The notes under the pieces were generated by a model that was not told the origin of the DNA, made no database searches, and was given only the letters and a program-made list of their open reading frames with translations. From Enoplosus armatus (taxonomy: Eukaryota > Chordata > Actinopteri > Centrarchiformes > Enoplosidae): a DNA stretch of 64,000 nucleotides. Where the stretch lies: positions 8,307,057 through 8,371,056 of the forward strand of contig NC_092181.1 in NCBI RefSeq assembly GCF_043641665.1, given 5' to 3'. Shown here piece by piece: positions 23,631 to 35,900 of this stretch. Both the position numbers and the translations under genes were made by a program. Position 1 is the first letter of the stretch. Every line of letters begins with the position of its first letter.

Positions 23631-24017
23631 AGTGTAAGAATTGCTGTTGGAACAATTGTCTTGATTCAGTTTGACAATACAGTGACTACGTAATTTGACT
23701 TTAAGTAAAAAATGGACTACTCTCGGGCTAGTCTGTTCAACAAGACTCCTTGGTCATTTCCTGTTGGAATGGAATGACTTTTATGACCTTTTACAATTGG
23801 CATGGTCATCAGTAATAACACTGCTTACTGTGTGTTAACTTTCAAAATGGTTTTGCATTTAACTATTAATGACATCAAGTGACAAGATGGAAATTTGTCT
23901 ACCTTTTAGTTATGATCTCAGTATCTTCATATTATACTTTTTTCTAAATGATTTCTGGTGTGGAGTCCATAATATTTCAACGTTTTTCCCGTTTACATGT
24001 CTTTTTAATATACAATG
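23631..24017 (+). repeat. Breakpoint repeat A, inverted copy of 7142-7524
   Basis: See 7142-7524. It lies immediately upstream of the last exon of the RING-type gene, where its normal intron would be. The copies differ by scattered substitutions only. Confidence 0.9.
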
Positions 24018-24023
24018 ACTCAG

Positions 24024-24227
24024 CCCATGTTTTCCTCCTGCTGCCGGAGCCTGGTGGGATGTAAGATCTGCGTTGAGGAGTGGAGGAACTCATCTTCCCA
24101 GTGCCTCAAGTGCAGGGAGGAACAGCCTGTGTGCACAAAGGTGGCTGGACTGTCTGCAGCACTGGCCCTTAAGAGGACAGCAGTTCAGTTTGTCCAGTAT
24201 GTTGTATGTGTTCAAGTTCTGTGTTGA
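24024..24227 (+). pseudogene. Last exon of the RING-type gene, cut off from its 5' exons
   Basis: After an acceptor (actcag) the frame reads PMFSSCCRSLVGCKICVEEW, then SQCLKC and a short tail ending TGA at 24225-24227. CC, CxxC and CxxC complete a RING-like finger begun by FTCLICRDI at about 7580-7600 on the minus strand. The open frame is intact, but no 5' exon on this strand precedes it: upstream is breakpoint repeat A and then the left arm. Confidence 0.72.
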
Positions 24228-25052
24228 TGTGTCTCTGCGCGTGGAGGGGGCTGCCATGGCACTTTTTTAAAAATCTGTTTGATGCTCTGTTCTGTGTCAC
24301 TTTTGAATGAATTAAACACTGTTTGAATATGTGTGTCAATTGTATATTTAAATATGTGTTTAAACACGTACAGATAATTGTATTTTGTACACAGACCTAG
24401 ATGTTATTTCAAATTCACATCAGGTAAGGTATGGATGGATAGCAGCTACAGACACGATTGTGCTAAATGATAATATATGGGCTGCAAAGGTCCAACGCCC
24501 CTCTTTTTTTCTTACTCACGGACTTGAAGTACAAATGTAGTCAGTGTGCTTGAGTCGACATGAAAACTAGGAGGTTCTTTTTACGAGCCCATATCAGGTG
24601 GGATGGATCTCTCACCAGTTGTAATTGATACCACCTGGATGAGACGTCCCAAACACATTTAAAGCACAATAGCTTAAGCTTCATACGAATGCTCACTGTC
24701 TCTGTGGGTCATTCACTGCATGCACGTCTATCTATGGATGCCTCTCTGTTTGTCTTTTTGTCTCGCTGTCAACATGTCCTCATGTATTTATTTTAGTTTG
24801 AGACATTGAGTGTACGAACCTTCCGCTGAGGAGGTTCACGCAGTGCGACAGCTGCTGGTCATTTTTTCTGTAACTGCTTTTGACGCGCTTATTATTCAAT
24901 TATAATAAATTATTAAGGGTTAAAGGCCAGCATTCATTAATATTATTAGCACTACCATTGCTTCACATTGGCAAAGAGGTGGAACCTTTATTTTGAAGGG
25001 TACGGCGCAAATATAACTGACAGAGCACAGTAGCCAATCAGAAACCACCAAT
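24228..25052. other. Intergenic
   Basis: Nothing recognisable beyond a likely short 3'UTR of the RING exon. Confidence 0.5.
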
Positions 25053-25064
25053 GAAAACGAAACT
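25053..25064 (+). promoter_or_regulatory. ISRE-like element upstream of the NLR gene
   Basis: GAAAACGAAACT matches the ISRE core GAAANNGAAACT exactly. A CCAAT box (agccaatca, about 25032-25040) and a TATA-like aaatataac (near 25011) lie close. It is about 1.85 kb before the NLR start codon and about 330 bp before a strong GTAAGT donor (25396), suggesting a noncoding first exon. Confidence 0.6.
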
Positions 25065-25079
25065 CTCAGTGGTAACTTT

Positions 25080-25395
25080 GTTTTGTCAGTAAGGACAGAA
25101 AACGAGCCATCGAGCTAAATTTGTGTTTTTTTTTGTCCAAAATTCAAAAAAACGAAGAAACGGCCTGTTTCCGGTTTCTGTCTTTGTCAAATTCGTCGAA
25201 AAAAAAACAAACGGTGAAAACGTACCCTGGTCTGGGGGGGTCAATAGTCCACAGTGACCTACCGCCACGCTTCGTTTTGCAACGAGTAAAGGAACAGGAA
25301 GTGTTCATAGACGTGCTTTGCGGATTTTAAAACGTTGTCTTCACCGGCGTGTGACAAGCCACACGTCCACGCAGGAAGCAAACCTGAAGCCTGCA
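25080..25395 (+). other. Possible 5'UTR exon of the NLR gene
   Basis: Begins just after the ISRE and ends in CTGCAA before GTAAGT at 25396. It could splice to the AG directly before the ATG at 26918. No RNA evidence. Confidence 0.35.
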
Positions 25396-26917
25396 AGTAA
25401 GTCTGCCATGGCTTCCTCAAACCGCCCTGTGGTCACTGCTGTGCTGCAGTGCTCCCTGGCCCTGCAAGTCACAGGCCAACAATGGAACAGCTCATTGTGG
25501 TTTTGATGTTGTGTTAGAACTGCCATTTGGGGACTTGTGGACTATTAAGTCAATCTTGACATCTGTCAAAACATCAAAACATCTGTTTGTCAAAATTTAA
25601 AGAATAAGGCCAGTTGATCCTCTATAGTGAGGCTATAGTGTAAACAGACAGTTAAAGGAACTATGTGGAGTTTTTTTGTATTTACATGTATTCATTGCTT
25701 TTTATTGCCAATGTGTGAACGGATTGTAAGGTAAAAAAAAAAAGAGACCTTTCCCGATTTTCTCGGTTGCCTGATAACAGCTTGTGGACTGATTTATTCC
25801 GGGAAAATCCAAAGGAAGTGACGTTTATGCGTTTATTCCCGAGTGCCTTGCTTTTTAAGAAATCTTTATTAAATTTTAACAAAGCAAATACACATATAAA
25901 AACATACATGAAACGCATATAACATACAGTAAAATATTAGCGAGCATACAATACAAATTATGAAAAGGTGTCCCAGTTCTTTCTGTCAGCGTCCAGGATG
26001 TGTTTTTTACATCTCGATGTCCATAGTTCATTGCACACGATGCCGATTATGAGTTGATGCAGTTCCTTATGTTTAGGAGGCATTGCCTCCTCCAGTAATC
26101 TGTACATAACTGAATTCTAATTTATATCACAAAAAAATACTCCAGACTTCCTGTGCTCTGTAACAGCTGATTAAAAGGTGTTGCCTTGCCTGAGCCTCTC
26201 ACAAGCTCTCTCATAACACGAGCTAACGTTAGCTTCGAAAAGGAGTCCGCTAGCGTCAGCAAATGTCACCAAAAACACACACTCCAACACAAAGTCCACG
26301 TAGCTTGTATGCTAATGCGGATGAATTGCTAGGTAGCTAACGTAGCAAAATGCTGTCTTGAGTGGATAACATTAGCTAAGTCTGCATTTTGACAAACAGT
26401 GTTGATTTTACTAATGGTACTAAGCAAAGGTGTTTAACTAACGATAGCTTTCTACTGGCCAAGAGCGATGCACGGCAGGGGCGGCCAATAGCTAACTGTA
26501 GCCAGCTAGCTGTAACTTAGCTACACGGCATGGCTCTGGCGTTGGTTGCTTCATAATGTTAGCTGATAAAATAATTTTTATCAACGGCAAGCTAGTTAGT
26601 ATCATGAAGCCAGTGATTCAAATAGAATACAGGAACAATACAGATGTACAGTTGTAAATCAGTAAATCAGTCTTGTGAATATCACATCACTATTGGCTGA
26701 TGCTCACTCGTGCCTACAGAGTGCAAGTGGAATGGAGACATACGATATACCATCAAAAACTGACCAGCAGGTGACGCACTGTGTCTGAACTCTTCATCAA
26801 CAGGTCTATACAGGGCTGTGAGCGTGGCATCGAGTTGTGCAAGCTATAATATCTTCAGTTTCATCTCATTTTGGCTTGCCTTTAACTGTAATGCCACTTC
26901 CTGTGTCTTAAAAAAAG
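25396..26917. other. Putative first intron, repeat-rich
   Basis: No gene. A cluster of gctaac / gttagc palindromic words at 26220-26560 looks like a decayed short inverted-repeat element. Confidence 0.4.
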
Positions 26918-29900
26918 ATGGCAGGCACTGCAAGAAAGCTTCAGATAGATGAGGAGGTAGCCGGTAATGAGTCGGCACAGAAGGGAGGAGAGGAGGATGG
27001 AAAGATGAAGAGCACAGAGGATGTAGATCCTCCGATCAAAGGACACAGTGGTGCAAGTCTGTTGGAGAAAAGGTGAGGTCACAGTCCACACGACAGCATG
27101 CCGAAAAACAAGTGAGACCTATGTAACTTTTGAAAGAAGAAATCATCTTCTTACAAGTTGAAAGTCACATGCGGCAAAATACGTTTTACAGCCTTCTCCT
27201 GACTTACATGTTAGAGTCCTTCTCCAGCCATTGAGAGCATGAACGTTAGAGACTTCCTCTGGGTGAGCCGGCTGACTTACAGCACTCATGAATGGCAGGA
27301 AGACATGGCTCTTTAAGACTTTTCACTTGGACCCAATGGATCCAATTCTGGTTTCAAGGTGCTTCTGACACTCAGAAAAATGTATTCATCGTCGTACAGT
27401 TGTCAGCACCCAAAGTAACCCTGATGAAATGGGCAGAGCAAGAAGGCTTCCGGCATTTGGAGTACTGTTGGCTAAATGTGGTCTTCGAACTGGGACAGTA
27501 CTTTGGCCATGACTGATGACATTGAGAAATGCCTTCAGTGTGCCACTATCCTGTTTTTGCCACAGTGGCCGCTGGTCAACAAAAGTAACATAGTCTCGCT
27601 AGCTGGTATTAGCTACTCCCTTCAAATGAAGAGCACATAGTTTTACCATACAAATGACTGAAAATCATATTGAAAGTGAGGAATCAAAGTTATTTCAAAA
27701 GTGATGTGAAATTAAAGTAAAGCCCACACAGCTGTGTGTGTGTATATGTGTGTGTGATGCTGTAGGTACAAATACATTTTATTTTATTTTTTCCCCACTT
27801 TAAGTTTTTAATCTTTACATTTTGACAGGCAAGATCCACATCAGAATGACACCACCAAAACAGAGAGGAGAGCTGATAAGGGCAGAGAGGCAGACAGGCA
27901 TTCTGAATGTGTAGATGGACCTGCAGACGTGGAAAGGAATCAAATCATGGAGAGTGTTAAACAGAAGCTTAAAGCCCATCTGAGGGAGAAGTTTACATAC
28001 ATATGCGAGGGTACGTCAGCCAGTCAATCTCGACTCCAGAATGTCTTCACAAGACTCTACATCACTCAACAGGCTGAGGAGTATGGTTGCAAACCGCATG
28101 AGATTCTAGATCAGTTTAAACTCCCAGATAAGAAGTCACCATATCCAGTGGTAGACTATCAACAGATCAACTGCCTGAATATCTTCAAACCAGGAAGAAA
28201 CATTCCCCAGCAACAACCTGCAAAAGACAGGCCCATCCAAAGAGTGATGACCAAAGGAATTGCTGGCATTGGAAAGACAGTTGCTGTCCAAAACTTCTCC
28301 CTAGACTGGGCAGAGGGAAAATCCAACCAGCACATTGATTTCATCTTTGTGCTTCCTTTTAGAGAGCTGAACATGCTCAAAGATAGTGAGTACAGTCTGC
28401 TGCAACTTCTTCTACACTTCTACCCTGAACTGAAACTGCTAGAAAATACGCCGCATTTTGTTAACAAGCAAGTGCTGTTCATCTTTGATGGTTTGGATGA
28501 AAGTAGATTTCCACTGGACTTTGATGGGGGCATGAGAGTGAGTGAAATACACCAACGATCGACAGTTGATGTGTTGTTGTCAAACCTCATCAAAGGGAAC
28601 CTGCTGCCTGACGCTCTGCTCTGGGTAACTTCCCGACCTGCAGCGGCCAGTCAGATTCCTTCTAAATATATTGACCAGATGACAGAAGTGCAAGGGTTCA
28701 CTGACCAACAGAAGGAAGAATACTTCAAGAAGAGATTCAGCAGTGCTGGCCAGGCCACAGAAGTTCTATCTTATCTCAGAGGGATGATAAGCTTCTATTT
28801 CATGGGCCATATCCCAATCTTTTGTTGGATCATCGCTGAGGTATTTAAGAAAGGATGGAGTGACCAGAGGAGTCAGAGGATCACAACCATGACAGAGTTG
28901 TACATTTATTATTTACTCATTCAAACACAAAGAACAACACAGAAATATGGGAAGAAAAGCTCAAAGAAGAAGAAGGCTCAAAGGAAGTCATCAGAATCTG
29001 GGAATGCTGCCGCGCTTTTAAATCTGTCCAAGTTGGCGTTTGAACAGCTGCAGAAAGGAAACATCATATTCTATGAAGAGGACCTCAGAGAATGTGGCAT
29101 TGATGTTGACAAAGCTTCCGTGTTTTGTGGATTTTGCTCAGAAATCCTGAGGCAAGAACGCGGCCTTTACCAGAAGAAGATGTTCAGCTTTGTGCATTTA
29201 AGCTTTCAGGAGTTTCTTGCTGCTCTTTACATGTTCCACTGCTGCGTGACAGAGAACATCAGCACTTTGAAGTCTTTCCTGGATGCGGACCCCACAGATC
29301 TAGGCTTGCTTGAGTTGCAGAGGAGAGTTGTGGATAAAGCCTTGCAGAGTGAGAAAGGTCAGTTGGACCTGTTTCTCTGCTTCTTCCTTGGATTCTCACT
29401 GGAGTCCAATCAGACGATGCTACAAGGTTTACTACCGCAGACGAAGAGCAGATCAGAGACTGTCGAGGAGATGAAGAGATACCTAAGAAATATTCGTGCA
29501 GGAGACATCCCACCAGAGAGGTGCATGAACCTTTTGATCTGCAAGTTTGAGCTAAAAGAAGAGAGATTTCAGGATGACATCAGAATGTATCTAAATTCAG
29601 GAGCAAGACTCTCACCTATTGACTGCTCAGTACTGTCCACCATGCTGCAGATATCTGGGGAACTGGTTGATGAACTTGATCTCACAAAATGCTTCACACC
29701 GTTTGTGGGAACTGAGAAACTTCTCCTGCAAATAAAGAACTGCAAGAAGGCTGTGTAAGTACCATACGAATTCTGATTTCAAGCAAAAAAAGGTGTGTTC
29801 AGACTGAATGTGAAGTGAATTTCCTGAAATGTTTGACCACTTGAGATTTTTGTAGTCTCAGCCTGAGACCTTTGTAGTCTTTATTTGCCCGAACAGCCAA

Positions 29901-32900
29901 TAGACTGCACAGATGTTGGCTGCAGTTAGCTAGAAACCTACCGTGTACATGTGGAATGTGGCTGTTTGTGTAGTAATGTGACAGTAATTATGAAATGGAG
30001 TCATACAGCCTTGAGAGAAGAAGACGCATCTTTTGTGTCTTCGTGACGCATTCAGTCTGGGCACACTTTGAGGAAATCCGCCGATTGTACAGTGAAAAGT
30101 CCGTTAAGCTTGGGTGACTGGAACCCGAAGACAAGACCTCCATTGACGCAACATGGCATATGCAGATGAGCCAACTCGTTAAAATGCGAAATCACACTGA
30201 TACATTTTGTTGAAAAATTGCATCACCTCCCTTAAAATTATGACTTATGTCATATTATGAATTACTTGAAAATGGTGTGAATATTAATGTAGTATATTAG
30301 TGAGTTGTGCAAAGCTGTTTACTTATGATAGGCAGGCTGCAGGCAAGGCTCTGGTAGTTCTACCACTACAAGCTCGTATTAACCTGAACTATTCACGTCC
30401 TCATGGAGGCTTTCCAGAGTTCAGTTAGATAAGGTGTATTCAGTGAATAGGTGTGTTATAACCAAACCTACATAGGTCCTGGTACACAGGTCTTAACCTC
30501 TAGGCCACCATGACACCACCATGACATGCTTTTCGTCTGATTCTACAGACTCAAGGGTGAACATCTGAGAAACGATGGCCTTCCTATACTACTCTCCATT
30601 CTTCAGTCAGCAGACTCGTGTTTGCGAGAACTTTGTGGGGTGTGTTTTTCGAACACCAACATTCCTCTTTCCAACACTCTCTTTGCTGTGCTGGGAAGTC
30701 CAGACTGTAAACTGGAGACACTAAGGTCAGTCAAAATCGGTTTTGTTTCTCCAGACTCTTTACTTGTGTAGTGACGAACCTTTCCAGTTTCATTCTTTTA
30801 AAATATGAGACATACTCAACTACATTAACTGCAGTCTGTTTAACTGAATTACAGCTAATGTTAATCATCCCTGCACATCTGAACCCCTGATAGACTTTCA
30901 CTGCATCTTATTTATAAATTATATGTGATGGGTTTTTTTTTTTTTTTTTTTACAGATTGTCTAGTTTTACTCTAGATTTTAACCATTGTCACACATTGGC
31001 CTCCATCCTTCAATCAAAACACTCATCCCTGAGAGCGCTGGACTTGGCCAACTGCATATACAGTTATCCGCAGGATTATAGTGGATATTACTCGAAAGAG
31101 TTGGAGAAGAAGGAAAAATATGATGACGTCAACGATGAGTTAAGCCTGCTGACTATTATTCCTGCTGCCTTGATCGGTCCAGTCTGTAAACTGGAGGATC
31201 TCAGGTAGAAGTATTTACAGATAGGATCATCTTCACACATTAGTTCTCTTGTTAACATAATATTTCATCATTACGTATTGTTGTCTTGATTGTAGCATGC
31301 CTGGTTGTCACCTGAGAAGTCAATGCTGTCAGGTGTTTGCCTCGGTTCTTAGCTCAAACTCCCAGCTGAGAGAGCTCGACCTCAGTCGCAACAACCTGCA
31401 GGATTTAGGGGTGCAGCTGCTCTCTGTTGGACTGGGGAGTTCAAAATGTAGGCTGGAGATACTGAGGTACTGACACACACCCGGGCCTCATTGTATGGTT
31501 GATCAGATATTGTGCAACATCTGCAGTAACAGGTGGCGATACAGGGTGTTGTGTGGTCTTTTGTTTTATTAAGAGCCCTTTTCCCTACAGGCTGTCATGT
31601 TGTGGGATCACAGAGGAAGGCTGCGCCTCTCTGGCCTCGGCTCTGAGGTCCAACCCCTCCCATCTGAGAGAGCTGGACCTCAGCTACAATCACCCAGGAG
31701 AGTCAGGAGCGAGGCTGCTCTCTGAGAGACTGGAGGATCCAAAATGTAGAATGGAAAAACTCAAGTTGGTATACCATAGGGCTTCCGCATGAAAGAAAGG
31801 TCCTTCTTCCCAGTACAGGCAGCTGTTAAAGCCAGTTAACAAAGAACTGTCAAAACGAACTGCTCTATGAAATCCATACTTGATGCTGCTCACCAAAAGC
31901 CCTACTTTGTACAGGACCTCTTTGTAATGTTGGCAAATGTTCGGGGACCCTTCATAAACCTCGTAATTCAGTTCACTCAGGCAAAAGTATTGACATCATC
32001 ATGAAAAGTGACATTAACGGGGGGAAAGAATCCTTCTCAGAGAGGGCATTTTGAGATTGCTATAATACAATACAGAGTAACTCCATCAAAATGGTTACTA
32101 TGAACAGGGCCATAGCTATTATTAAGGACACCAAGGTCATGTCTTCATGTATCGTTAATGGGAAGTTTACATTCTTTAATTACACAGTTTACATGTGGTG
32201 ATTTTTATGCCTTCGTGCTGGTGTGCAGCCTGGTTCGCTGCTGCCAACTGAGGTGATCTACTGGACCAATTCCAAAACTTTTGCTTACTATTACTCATTT
32301 AGACTAGCCTGGGAACCACACAAATCTGCGAGCTCGTGTTTTATTTGCTCTGGCAGGCGCGCCTGGCCCCGATACGATTACCGACAGGGGAGTGCCGTTG
32401 AGGCATTTTCGTAAACAACCAAGATGGCTGCCACTGATGTGGAACATTCTGTTCACTATCACGTCAGTATTAAACTTTAAAATGTATTTTAAATAGTTTT
32501 AGTAACTTAAGACAATAATTATCAGAGTATCCTATTAACTAAACATTTTGTGGGTCTCAGATAACAATTGAACTAAGTGTGAGCCTCATGTTTAGAGAGG
32601 GAAACACCTGTACATAAAATGTTTCTAATGCCTTCTGAACATGTTAATGAACACATTAGTATCTGACGGCCATTATAATAACGGCTTTTCCTCTGCCTCA
32701 GTGTGGATCATGATGAGGAGCACTGGGTAAACCCACAGCTTCTGAACAAGTGTAAGCTACTCAAGGTGCTATTCACTGAATACCTACTCTCAATGGGCCA
32801 AACTGAAACTTGACTCTTGCCATGTATTTGATAGATGCCTGCGATCTCACACTTGACCCCAACACGGTGAACGAACACCTCCTCCTGACCGAGTGCAGGA

Positions 32901-35900
32901 AAGTGAACTTTACTGAAGAAAAGCAGCCGTATCCCGATCACCCAGAGAGATTTGATGAACAAAGCCAGGTGCTGTGTAGAGAGGGTCTGACTGGACGCTG
33001 CTACTGGGAGGTGGAGTGGAAAGGATTCGTGAATATTGGTGTGGCATATAAGAGCCAAGGGAGGAAAGGACGGCGGGACACGGAAATTGACTGGAGCGAC
33101 AAGGCCTGGTGTTTCAATGAGACTGTGTGGAACGGTTATTCCTTCCGTCACGGGCGAGGGAGGGAGACTTTTATTCCTGTCCCAATCATTGACGTCCAAG
33201 CATTTCTGGCCAGACCGAGGAGACTGGGATTGTTTCTGGACTGGCCGGCTGGCACTCTGTCTTTCTATTGGCTGTCTGGTGACACAAAAACTCTCCTTCA
33301 TACGTTCCACACCACTTTCACAGAGCCTCTCCACGTGGCGTTCACTGTTTATGTCGGATCCTCTTTGACCCTGTCCAGTGCAGTGAAGCTGAGAATGGAT
33401 AGTGTGAGTATTTCTGGTTGTCTCGTTCTACCACATGACAAGTTGGTATCACTGGAGAAACAACTCATTTCATTGTGTCTTTCTGGATCACAGGCTCGGC
33501 CAAGCTTCACTCCGGAGGTGATAACAGGAAGAATAGGCATTTCATACAGGTACGGAATGTCATTGGATAACCAAACGTCATTTCTCCTAGCTTGATGGTT
33601 ACAATGAAATTATTGTGTTCTTTAGCTGTTGAGTGTGAACATAGGCTTTCGAAAATGCTAGGTCAAGTCCTACTAGGCTCCATGAAAATACTGTAGCTGT
33701 GTCCCAAATCCATACTACTTACTAAGAGTATGCAGTATATACTATATACTAATCTGACTGTTTGTCAGGTAATATACAAGAACTAAAAATACGAAATACT
33801 AAAAGGTAATGATTTTGTGCCTTAAGACATCAATCAAACTGTGGCTTTAAAATGAATCTTAACAAACAGACAGCAAAATGGAGTTATTCTTTTGTCTTCT
33901 GAGGTGTTCCTGTAACTGTTTCACCACCAGCTGTGAGAAGCTCCTCCTTTTCCTTCGAGCATTGCATTGTGGGAGAACATTGTGCACACACAGCACATTC
34001 AAAACTCAGGCAGGTTTCAGAAAACGGGACGAACTGGCGATGAAGCGATAGATTCGATTCGTAATTTCATACAGTAGCATTTTAGTCCAAATCCATTCTC
34101 GCCATTAGTTTAACAGTCCTTCAGGGCTGCTACAACAAGCAAACTATTGCACTGGCTAACCCAAGTAGCTAGATGTGTTTTAAAAGTAGTTCACAATTTG
34201 CACGTTTTAATCTCTTTTCTAATATGCTACTGTATAAAATGATGAATCTGTCGCTTTACTGCCAGTTTGTCACACGTACAATACAGTAGTATAAATGTAA
34301 CTCTCCAACTCTTAGTCACTAACTATTTTTACCGTTACTAAACAGTTTGGATCAGTGCAGGTGGCTCACAAGTGACAGTATCAGAGCATCTGAACCAATA
34401 ATCTAATGATTTTTGTGTTTGTGTTCTCATAACTTAACAGTTAAAGGGGCTCTGAATTCCTGTTCCGTACAACATGGGTCTTATTTTTGTAGTTGGGACA
34501 ATTATTGCGAACAGTAATTATGACATTGTACTCACCAAGTTGAGATCTGGAAACGCAGCGACATCACACAGGCCTACGTTTCTTCTATATCATCAGGGGA
34601 CACTTAACTGTTTACATATATTTTTACTCTTTTCGCGGTCTTGCTAATTCACACAATGACTAAAATGTGTTTTCTTCGTGGCTGTAGAGAACATAGGCCT
34701 AAATGAGGTGATGTAAGAACTTGTGAACATCAGAACGTCTGCACTTGATGTTCTAACGGATAGGAATGAAGGCCAAAACGAGGAAAATAAGAGCGCTAAT
34801 AATAACGGTACTTTCCTTAAAACCATTTGGTGTTGTACAGGTTCAAGTTTCCCAGTTCAGGTGTGTTCCAGTGTTCTTTGACCGGGCTAGTGTTTAATGT
34901 GACTCACAAGGGGGAGGTCACGTACAAGACTTTGATCTGGGATAACACGCTCCTCCAGTCGGCTTTCAAGGTGCCTGGAGGCCCACTGTTCAGCATCGAG
35001 TGTCCTCAGGACTCTATCTCTCAGCTGCACCTCCCACACTGTGATCCTGAGCCTGGTAAGAACATTACTGTGCCTTGTGATCGCTCATTAAACTGAGAGA
35101 AAGTTGAATTTTCATTTTTGTATTTACCTGAAGTCTGCAGTTGTGCTTTGGCATTGAACTGACATGAAACTAACATAGTGAAACTAATTTTGGATGCTTC
35201 TGCGTATTCACAGCACCGGTCTCCAAAAGCCTCTCTGTTGTCCACATCACCGACGACGGCATGAGCATCATACAGCCGCTGGAGATTACTGAAACCCACG
35301 TGGTCGTGGACACCCCTCACCTCTCTGCCTTTGGCATTGTATGGGATCTTATCGAGAGGTTTATGAATTTCATGACGAAACCAGTGAGTGGCCAAATCCT
35401 GCTGTTCCTGCGACCAACATACAGAGGGGGGAACCTCATCCTCAGTGTGATTCTGCTACCGAGCAACGTACCTCTGCAGGAGGTAAAACCCTCTGTCACA
35501 CCATAGTTTACGTAGTTTTTTACAGTTTATCAGTCCAAACTCCTTTTTTCTTTCTTTTAATCACCTCGAAGTCATAAAAGTGGCCTCTAATACACCTTTA
35601 TATGGAGATAGATGGATCATTAGTCCATACGTCATCACCACAAAAGCCTTGTACAGTACCTGCTTGTTAACCCATTAGGCCCCCTTGTGGGAAGTCACTG
35701 TAATATATCAAGAATGTGAAACTGAACAGATTTACATCATACTTTTTTAATGAGATAATAAAACCCTCTAACAAAATGTTCTGATATCACTTAAGGTAAA
35801 AGCACAACATGAAAGTTCTGAATACATCCAGGCCCCATCCTACTGTCTCCTCCTCAAAGACCAATATTACAGCCTCCACAGTGACCCGGAGGGCTACAAA

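Noticed and set aside
32708..33334. 208-codon minus-strand frame
   Set aside because: Antisense to the B30.2 exon of the NLR gene.
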